Source of the DNA: VRUE01 sp963730315
GTDB lineage: Bacteria; Actinomycetota; Thermoleophilia; Solirubrobacterales; 70-9
Reading direction: 5' to 3'
Assembly: GCA_963730315.1 (NCBI GenBank)
Contig: CAVSRD010000008.1
Location: forward strand, 8,116 to 72,115
DNA: 64,000 nucleotides
Under the pieces are notes generated by a model. It was not told where the DNA came from. It was given only the letters and a program-made list of their open reading frames with translations, and did no database searches. Shown here piece after piece: positions 51,361 to 64,000 of this stretch (position 1 is its first letter; each line of letters starts with the position of its first letter). The position numbers and the translations under genes are program-made.

Positions 51361-52219
51361 AGTCGGAGATCAGCACCGATCGCAGGACGGCTGCGACGCT
51401 CTGCGGCTCGTCGAACACCTGCCGGTGGGAGAGGCGCAGGACCTCATAGCCCAGGGCCCGCAGCTCGAGGTCCCGGGCGCGGTCGTGCTCGAATGCCTGC
51501 CTCCCCCTGTGGTACCGGTAGCCGTCCGTCTCCACCACCAGTCTCTCCTCTGCCCAGCAGAAATCGACCGTCAAACCACCGATCGGGACGTTGAGGGCCG
51601 GGGTGGGGAGCCGATGGCGACGACACAGCCAAACGAATCGCCGCTCCAGCTCGCTGCGGGTTCGGTCTGAGACAACGTCCGGTCCCGTGGGCAGCCCGAG
51701 GACGTCTGCTTGGCGGATTGCGCGGCGCAGTTCGCGCTCTGAGACGACCGGCCGAAGGTCGGCGATGGTTCGAGGCGGCGAGGTGACCGGGATGCCGCGC
51801 CGCCGGGTCGTCTCGGCCGACTCCAGCGAAACCGGGCGGTGAATGCGGATGCCCCTTCGCTGCCGCCGCCCGCTTCTGCCTGGCAGCGAGACGTCAACGG
51901 CACGATCGGTCGGCGCCAGCAGCCCCCAAAGCGCCGCGGCGCTTCGATGGCTGAGTACCGCATTCCCACCGAGGGCGAGGACCGCGGCCATCCAGCGCCT
52001 CTCAACGCTAGGCGCGATGTGGCCCACCGCGTATACGCCCCGATGGAGTTTGTGTAGCCGGCCCGAACGTCGACGTTCGAGCACGGCGTCGCCACTAAGT
52101 CCGGTCCCGTGCAATTGTTGGGTCGAGATCGCGCCGTGCTGGTGGCTGGCAATCTCGGCAACGAGCTGATCCGGGACGCGTTTGTAGGGCATATCCCGAT
52201 CAAGGCGCCCCGGCACCAT
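51347..52219 (-). CDS. AbiEi-like winged-helix plus DUF559 nuclease-fold protein
   Basis: 290 residues from ATG 52219, or 281 from ATG 52192. The N-terminal ~60 residues resemble AbiEi-type antitoxin winged helices (QLVAEIASHQHGAISTQQL, KLHRGVYAVG). The C-terminal ~110 residues have the DUF559/Vsr-like restriction-endonuclease fold, with VDFCWAEERLVVETDGYRYH and DRARDLELRALGYEVLRLSH (acidic residues and the RD...L pattern). Such genes are multicopy in many actinobacteria and of unknown role. Both gene ends lie within copies of a 41-bp direct repeat, which suggests a mobile or gene-specific cassette. Confidence 0.85.
   Translation of the reverse strand: MVPGRLDRDMPYKRVPDQLVAEIASHQHGAISTQQLHGTGLSGDAVLERRRSGRLHKLHRGVYAVGHIAPSVERRWMAAVLALGGNAVLSHRSAAALWGLLAPTDRAVDVSLPGRSGRRQRRGIRIHRPVSLESAETTRRRGIPVTSPPRTIADLRPVVSERELRRAIRQADVLGLPTGPDVVSDRTRSELERRFVWLCRRHRLPTPALNVPIGGLTVDFCWAEERLVVETDGYRYHRGRQAFEHDRARDLELRALGYEVLRLSHRQVFDEPQSVAAVLRSVLISDSGAR
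52173..52213. repeat. 41-bp direct repeat, copy 2 (5' side of DUF559 gene)
   Basis: The partner of 51320-51360 with five mismatches, which weaken both stems. It covers the start region of the DUF559 gene: ATG 52192 lies inside it and ATG 52219 lies 4 nt outside. The two copies are 853 bp apart, so the unit is essentially one gene plus its bounding repeats. Confidence 0.85.
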
Positions 52220-52359
52220 GATTCGCCCCCCTGACAGCCCGAAAGCCGCCCTGCTAGTGAGAAATCCCGCGCTGCGCCGGAGCGCTATCCTTGCCTTCAG
52301 CCTCGCGCCTCGGCTCGGGGTTTTCTCTTGTAACGGCGTCGGTTCGGCAACGAGGAGAA

Positions 52360-52524
52360 ATGGCTCGCGGAGATGTCCGCATCGCGGTGACGCTGGCTTG
52401 CGAAGACTGCAAGCGGCGCAACTACCAGACGAACAAGTCGCGGCGCAACTCGCCGGACCGGATCGAGCTGCGCAAGTTCTGCCGCTGGTGCGGGCACCAC
52501 ACGCCCCACAAGGAGACCAGGTAA
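52360..52524 (+). CDS. rpmG: 50S ribosomal protein L33
   Basis: 54 residues. L33 with its zinc-binding pairs intact: CEDCKRRNYQT and CRWCGHHTPHKETR. A strong ribosome-binding site, GAGGAGAA, precedes the ATG. Its stop shares one base with the secE start (TAATG). The 140-nt gap upstream (52220-52359) shows no gene and must hold the promoter of the secE-nusG block, but no convincing -35/-10 pair stands out. Confidence 0.97.
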   Translation: MARGDVRIAVTLACEDCKRRNYQTNKSRRNSPDRIELRKFCRWCGHHTPHKETR

Positions 52525-53066
52525 TGGCGAAGACGCGCGCCCAGCGCAAGGCGGAGCGCCGCGCCCGCGAAGCGGCGGAGCGGAAGCGCTCCGGCGACGG
52601 CTCCGGCCGTAGGCACGACGGCGAAGCCGAGTCGCACGCGCAGCACGACACCCAGGTGGGGGTGTCCGGCGAGGTCGCCGAGGTCGAGGCGATGGAGGCC
52701 GGAATGGGCGCCGGCGCCCCCGAGGCCGATCTCGAGACCCCCGACGCGCCGAAGCCGAGCCGCGCCCAGAGGCGCGCCGAGGCGAAGCAGGCCAAGGAAG
52801 CGGAGAAGCGCAAGCGCGAGGAGCGCAAGCGCCAGGAGCGCGAGCAACTGGCCCGCCGTCAGAAGCAGGCGCAGGCCGAGCGCCAGCGCGGCGGCGTGAT
52901 CGGCTTCCTCGTCTCCTGCTGGGCGGAGCTGCGCAAAGTCCAGTGGCCGGACCGCGACACGCTGGTGCAGGCGACCGCTGTGACGATCATCTTCGTCGCC
53001 GTCGCCGCGGCCTACCTGGGTGCCCTCGACAGCGCCTTCAGTTTCCTCATCAAGCAGATCCTCTAG
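52524..53066 (+). CDS. secE: Preprotein translocase subunit SecE
   Basis: 180 residues, long for SecE. The C-terminal ~60 residues are the conserved core: FLVSCWAELRKVQWPDRDTLVQAT amphipathic helix and hinge, then one membrane helix. The first ~115 residues are a low-complexity charged extension (acidic middle, then a Lys/Arg/Gln-rich coiled segment EAEKRKREERKRQEREQL). SecE bridges the two halves of SecY. The extension is cytoplasmic and of unknown use. Confidence 0.94.
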   Translation: MAKTRAQRKAERRAREAAERKRSGDGSGRRHDGEAESHAQHDTQVGVSGEVAEVEAMEAGMGAGAPEADLETPDAPKPSRAQRRAEAKQAKEAEKRKREERKRQEREQLARRQKQAQAERQRGGVIGFLVSCWAELRKVQWPDRDTLVQATAVTIIFVAVAAAYLGALDSAFSFLIKQIL

Positions 53067-53104
53067 GCCGCTAGCGGGTCCCGAAAGCAAAGGCAAGCCT
53101 CCAG

Positions 53105-53629
53105 ATGTATCGCTGGTACGTGATCAATACCTACTCGGGGCACGAGAACAAGGTCAAGCACAACCTCGAGCACCGGGTTCAGACGATGAGCCAGAACCGC
53201 AACGTGCGCCAGGTCGTGGTGCCCACCGAGCAGGTGATGGAACTCAACAAGGAAGGCCAAAAAGAGCCGAAGGAGAAGCGCACGATGCCGGGCTACGTCC
53301 TGGTCAACATGGAGATGACCGACGACGCTTGGGGCCTGGTCAAGAACACGCCCGGGGTGACCGGCTTCGTCGGCCAGCGCGACAAGCCGGTGCCGCTCTC
53401 CAAACCGGAGGTCGACCGCCTGCTGCACCGCGAGACCGCCGAGCGGCCGCGCACCCAGGCGCAGTTCTCGATCGGCGAGTCGGTCAAGGTGATCTCCGGC
53501 CCGCTGTCCGACTTCTCCGGCGAGATCGCCGAGATCAACGAGGACGCGGCCAAACTCAAGGTGCTGGTCTCGATCTTCGGCCGCGAGACCCCGGTCGAGG
53601 TCAACTACGACCAGGTGAAGAAGATCTAG
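53105..53629 (+). CDS. nusG: Transcription elongation/antitermination factor NusG
   Basis: 174 residues. The NGN domain (MYRWYVINTYSGHENKVKHN, MPGYVLVNMEM, TPGVTGFVG) contacts RNA polymerase. The C-terminal KOW domain (FSIGESVKVISGPLSDFSGE) contacts ribosomal protein S10 or Rho. Length and motifs are normal. It stands between secE and rplK, the usual place. Confidence 0.97.
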   Translation: MYRWYVINTYSGHENKVKHNLEHRVQTMSQNRNVRQVVVPTEQVMELNKEGQKEPKEKRTMPGYVLVNMEMTDDAWGLVKNTPGVTGFVGQRDKPVPLSKPEVDRLLHRETAERPRTQAQFSIGESVKVISGPLSDFSGEIAEINEDAAKLKVLVSIFGRETPVEVNYDQVKKI

Positions 53630-53656
53630 CCAGGACCGCTACGCTCCCCGATCCCG

Positions 53657-54082
53657 ATGGCGAAAAAAGTCCTCACCCTGATCAAGCTGCAGATCCAGGC
53701 CGGCAACGCGAACCCGGCGCCGCCGGTCGGCCCGGCGCTGGGCCAGCACGGCGTCAACATCATGGAGTTCTGCAAGGCGTTCAACGCCCAGACCCAGGGC
53801 GAGGGCGGCACGATCATCCCGGTCGAGATAACCGTCTACGAGGACCGCTCCTTCGACTTCGTCACCAAGACGCCGCCCGCCGCGGTGCTGATCCGCGAAG
53901 CGATCGGGATCTCAAAGGGCTCCGGCGAGCCGCACATGAACAAAGTCGGCACGATCTCCGCCGACCAGGTTCGCCAGATCGCCGAGCGCAAGATGCCCGA
54001 CCTCAACGCCAACGACCTCGACGCCGCCTCGAAGATCATCGCCGGCACCGCGAGATCGATGGGCGTCGACGTGGAAGCATGA
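53657..54082 (+). CDS. rplK: 50S ribosomal protein L11
   Basis: 141 residues, normal length. The conserved LIKLQIQAGNANPAPPVGPALGQHGVNIM opens the protein (the N-terminal thiostrepton-site domain), and the C-terminal rRNA-binding domain has KTPPAAVLIREAIGI, and QIAERKMPDLNAND with GTARSMGV. It binds the GTPase-associated region of 23S rRNA. rplA follows after 16 nt. Confidence 0.98.
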   Translation: MAKKVLTLIKLQIQAGNANPAPPVGPALGQHGVNIMEFCKAFNAQTQGEGGTIIPVEITVYEDRSFDFVTKTPPAAVLIREAIGISKGSGEPHMNKVGTISADQVRQIAERKMPDLNANDLDAASKIIAGTARSMGVDVEA

Positions 54083-54098
54083 GCGAGGGGATCGGCTG

Positions 54099-54845
54099 AT
54101 GGCCCACGGCAAGCGCTACCGCAAACAACTCGGCAAGGTCCAGCGCGAGCGTGCCTACCCGCCCGCCGAGGCGATCTCGCTGATCAAGGAGACGGCGAGC
54201 GCCGGCTTCGACGAGACGGTCGAGTTGCACCTGCGGCTCGGGGTCAACGTGCGCCACGCCGAGGAACAGCTGCGCGGCACCCTGGCCCTCCCGCACGGGC
54301 TGGGCAAGGAGGTGACGATCGCCGTTTTCGCCCAGGGTCAGCAGGCCCGCGACGCAGAGGCCGCCGGGGCGGACTTCGTCGGCGCCCAGGACCTGGTCGA
54401 GAAAGTGCAGGAGGGCTGGACCGATTTCGACGTGGCGATCTCGACTCCGGAGATGATGAAGACGGTGGGTCAGCTCGGCCGGGTGCTCGGCCCCCAGGGC
54501 AAGATGCCGAATCCGAAGGTCGGCACCGTCACCGACGACATCGAGAAGGCGGTCGGCGAGTCGAAGGCCGGCAAGGTCGAGTACCGCACCGATCGCCAGG
54601 CGATCGTCCACCTGGCGATCGGCAAGGCGAGCTTCGACGCGCAGCAGCTGCTCGACAACTGCCTCGCGGTGATCGACGAGGTGGTCCGCGCCAAGCCGTC
54701 CTCCTCGAAGGGCAAATACATTCTCTCGGCGACGCTGACCACGACGATGGGCCCGGGCATCCGGGTCGACGCCGGCAAGACCGGCGATCGCGAGGTCGTC
54801 GGCCAGGCGCCGGCCGAGACCGCGGGGGAGCCGGTTAGCGCGTAG
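54099..54845 (+). CDS. rplA: 50S ribosomal protein L1
   Basis: 248 residues. L1 binds the stalk of 23S rRNA and, in many bacteria, its own mRNA. Core motifs: FDETVELHLRLGVNVRHAEE, RGTLALPHGLGKEVTIAVFA and LGPQGKMPNPKVGTVT. The C-terminal ~15 residues (DREVVGQAPAETAGEPVSA) are a small extension. It is transcribed with rplK and followed by the rplJ leader. Confidence 0.98.
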   Translation: MAHGKRYRKQLGKVQRERAYPPAEAISLIKETASAGFDETVELHLRLGVNVRHAEEQLRGTLALPHGLGKEVTIAVFAQGQQARDAEAAGADFVGAQDLVEKVQEGWTDFDVAISTPEMMKTVGQLGRVLGPQGKMPNPKVGTVTDDIEKAVGESKAGKVEYRTDRQAIVHLAIGKASFDAQQLLDNCLAVIDEVVRAKPSSSKGKYILSATLTTTMGPGIRVDAGKTGDREVVGQAPAETAGEPVSA

Positions 54846-54912
54846 ACTGACGCGTCGCGCGAACCCGAGACCACCGGCGGGGCCGAGCCCGGAAGCCCGG
54901 TGCAGGTGAACG
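54846..54912 (+). promoter_or_regulatory. Probable L10 leader (autoregulatory mRNA site)
   Basis: The 67-nt gap between rplA and rplJ is GC-rich and can fold. GAGACCACCGG and the short hairpin GCCCGGAAGCCCGG are reminiscent of the L10(L12)4-binding leader that represses rplJL translation in many bacteria. The call rests mostly on position; a covariance-model search would settle it. Confidence 0.45.
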
Positions 54913-55434
54913 ATGAACCGAGACGAGAAGGCACAAGCCATCGAGGAGATCTCCGCCCAGATCGAGGGCGCCGGGGCGATCTTCGCGATCGACTACCGCG
55001 GCATCAGCGTTCCCCAGGCGGCGGAGCTGCGCGGCAGGCTGCGAGAGGCGGACGCCAGCTTCCGGGTCGTCAAGAACCGCCTCACCAAGCGGGCCGCCGA
55101 GCAGGCCGGCGAGCAGCGCCTCGCCGAGCTACTCGAGGGGCCGACCGCGCTCACCTTCGTCCGCGGCGACACCGCCCAGGCGGCGAAGGCGATCTCCAGC
55201 TTCGGAAAAGAACATCAGGTGCTCGTCTTCAAGGGCGGCTTCATGGACGGGATCGACCTCGACGAGGAGAAGTTCAGGTCGATCGCCCGCCTGCCGGCGC
55301 GGGAGGTGCTCGACGGGCAGCTGGCCGGCGTCGTCGCCAGCCCGCTCACCGGCCTGGTCCGCGGCCTCGGCTCGATGGTTTCCGGGCTCGCCAACCAGCT
55401 TCAGCAGCTTCAAGAGAAAAAGGAGAAAGAGTAG
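54913..55434 (+). CDS. rplJ: 50S ribosomal protein L10
   Basis: 173 residues. L10 anchors the L7/L12 dimers to the ribosome. Conserved parts: AIFAIDYRGISVPQAAELRG, FRVVKNRLTKRA, and the C-terminal helix that binds L12 (GLANQLQQLQEKKEKE). Its stop is directly followed by the rplL ATG with no gap. Confidence 0.97.
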   Translation: MNRDEKAQAIEEISAQIEGAGAIFAIDYRGISVPQAAELRGRLREADASFRVVKNRLTKRAAEQAGEQRLAELLEGPTALTFVRGDTAQAAKAISSFGKEHQVLVFKGGFMDGIDLDEEKFRSIARLPAREVLDGQLAGVVASPLTGLVRGLGSMVSGLANQLQQLQEKKEKE

Positions 55435-55836
55435 ATGGCAAGCAAAGTCAAGACCGAGGACTGGATCGAGGAGCTGAAGGGCATCTCGGTGCTCGAACTC
55501 TCCGAGCGGATCAAAGCGCTCGAGGAGGAGTTCGGCGTATCCGCGACCGCGGTCGCGGCTGCGGCCCCGGCGGCTGCGGGCGCCCCCGCCGGCGACGGCG
55601 CCGGCGGCGAGGAGGAGGAGGAGGCCTCTACCGTCGACGTGGTGTTGACCGAGGTCGGCGGACAGAAGGTGCCGGTGATCAAGGTCGTCCGCGCCGCCAC
55701 CGGGCTCGGGCTGAAAGAGGCGAAGGCGATCGTCGACGAGGCTCCGAAAGCGATCAAAGAGGGCCTCGAGCGCGAAGAGGCCGAGAAGGTCAAAGGGGAA
55801 CTCGAGGAGGCCGGAGCGACCGTCGAGCTCAAATAA
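55435..55836 (+). CDS. rplL: 50S ribosomal protein L7/L12
   Basis: 133 residues. The N-terminal dimerisation helix (ELSERIKALEEEFGV) is followed by an Ala/Gly/Pro/Glu-rich hinge and the C-terminal factor-binding domain (KVPVIKVVRAATGLGLKEAK, VDEAPKAIKEGLEREEAEKVK). Several dimers bind L10 and recruit translation factors. An ATG immediately follows the rplJ stop. Confidence 0.98.
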   Translation: MASKVKTEDWIEELKGISVLELSERIKALEEEFGVSATAVAAAAPAAAGAPAGDGAGGEEEEEASTVDVVLTEVGGQKVPVIKVVRAATGLGLKEAKAIVDEAPKAIKEGLEREEAEKVKGELEEAGATVELK

Positions 55837-55856
55837 AAGCCGCAGCTACCGCGAAC

Positions 55857-55910
55857 GGATCGCAGGCAGGGAGCCGATCCCGCAGCCGAGCCTGGCCGTG
55901 TGTTATTTTT
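55857..55910 (+). terminator. Possible attenuator between rplL and rpoB
   Basis: Nested stems CAGGC/GCCTG (55863-55867 / 55890-55894) and GGGA/TCCC lie inside, with an alternative GGATCG/CGATCC pairing. Seven nucleotides later comes the T-rich TTATTTTT (55903-55910). A partial terminator here would set the ratio of ribosomal protein to polymerase mRNA, as is known for the E. coli rplL-rpoB gap. The rest of the 155-nt gap shows no gene. Confidence 0.4.
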
Positions 55911-55991
55911 CGTGGTCGCGCGCCTGTTGTCATCCCCTGCTCGTATCTGCGCAGTATCCACGTCCCTCTGACCGCCTGAGGAGTCGCCGAC

Positions 55992-59549
<3,558 letters not shown>

Positions 59550-59553
59550 GACG

Positions 59554-63594
<4,041 letters not shown>

Positions 63595-63649
63595 AGGGAG
63601 GGGCGCAGCGGGCCGCGCTGGACTTGCTCCTCGTCGATTGCAGCTTTGT

Positions 63650-63664
63650 CCCCCTTATAGGGGG
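63650..63664 (+). terminator. Weak hairpin after rpoC
   Basis: CCCCC-TTATA-GGGGG lies about 55 nt after the rpoC stop in the 112-nt gap before the monooxygenase gene. No U-tract follows, so it is at best a Rho-independent-like pause or an mRNA-end hairpin. Nothing else is seen in the gap. Confidence 0.3.
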
Positions 63665-63706
63665 TGCAAAGGCTCAATCGTTGGTTCAAGCAGATAAATT
63701 GGCTGG

Positions 63707-64000
63707 ATGGCCAGGGCTGAAAAGGTCTGCGTCATCGGTGCCGGCAGCTCCGGGATCGCGGCCTGCCAGGTCCTCGCCGCGCGCGGCATTCCCTTCGACT
63801 GCTTCGAGAAGGGCTCGCAGGTCGGCGGCAACTGGCGCTACGAAAACGACAACGGGATGTCCTCGGCGTACCGCTCTCTGCACATCAACACGTCGCGGAA
63901 GCTGATGGCCTATGCCAGCTTCCCGATGCCCGACGACTACCCGGACTACCCCGACCACTTCCAGATCGCCCGCTACTTCGACGACTACGTCGACCACTTC
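63707..64000 (+). CDS. Flavin-containing monooxygenase-like protein, N-terminal part (cut by window edge)
   Basis: The first 98 residues are present. KVCVIGAGSSGIAACQVLAARG is the FAD-binding Rossmann motif, followed by CFEKGSQVGGNWRY, the GG-NW pattern typical of flavin-containing monooxygenases and Baeyer-Villiger relatives. YRSLHINTSRKLMAYASFPMP is the next family block. The substrate is unknown. ATG 63707 lies 112 nt after rpoC. The remainder lies beyond the window. Confidence 0.92.
   Translation, partial: MARAEKVCVIGAGSSGIAACQVLAARGIPFDCFEKGSQVGGNWRYENDNGMSSAYRSLHINTSRKLMAYASFPMPDDYPDYPDHFQIARYFDDYVDHF

Noticed and set aside
52220..52359. A further tRNA gene (Met or Trp) beside rpmG, as in other actinobacteria
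   Set aside because: No T-arm (GGTTCRAntCC) or cloverleaf could be found between the DUF559 gene and nusG.

Overview
The window is a high-GC, gene-dense bacterial chromosome segment. The tRNA-Thr / rpmG / secE / nusG / rplK-A-J-L / rpoBC order, a DUF385 (F420-type) flavoprotein, a DUF2600 terpene synthase and large lineage-restricted secreted proteins point to a deep-branching actinobacterium. Class Thermoleophilia (Solirubrobacterales-like) is the best guess; this is inferred from gene content, because no 16S gene is present.

Layout. 1-4854 (minus strand): nuoG (cut by the window edge) to nuoA, the start of a complex I operon. 4986-12101: a membrane protein, two flavin/F420-type reductase-like proteins, a lipoprotein cytochrome c, serS, a NarL-type regulator, msrB, a thioesterase, an MFS exporter and a HAD phosphatase. 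12150-17936: a MacB-like ABC exporter, an HSL-type esterase and a cytochrome P450. 17943-21959: B12-dependent ribonucleotide reductase carrying a 400-residue intein. 22093-26231: a hemolysin-III-like membrane protein, an FMN reductase, a yceI/marR divergent pair with two palindromic operators, a siroheme-type dehydrogenase and a sugar-nucleotide epimerase. 26347-30207: topA-tmk-holB, where topA is of archaeal type. 30160-33425: a DUF2304/GT2 pair and a two-component system. 33505-38005: an MMPL exporter and two small secreted proteins, the second broken by a frameshift.

38101-50185 is the most unusual region. It holds a stand-alone TetR C-terminal domain, uppS, a DUF2600 terpene synthase, a protein with two complete TetR units fused in tandem, a secreted beta-propeller protein with a basic tail, and two tandem four-module secreted paralogues that share a nearly identical 650-bp block. 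Three intergenic sites in 4 kb share an operator-like motif, two of them inside sigma70-type promoters. I propose this is one TetR-controlled envelope/isoprenoid locus. The second paralogue's reading frame runs through a tRNA-Thr gene.

50170-52219 holds an acyl-CoA dehydrogenase that begins 4 nt after the tRNA, and a DUF559 nuclease-like gene bounded by 41-bp imperfect direct repeats. Both sit between tRNA-Thr and rpmG. 52360-63594 is the classical secE-nusG-rplKAJL-rpoBC block, and the window ends inside a flavin monooxygenase gene.

All functional calls rest on recognised motifs and gene context, not on database searches. Start codons are chosen from ribosome-binding sites, overlaps and paralogue alignment where possible.
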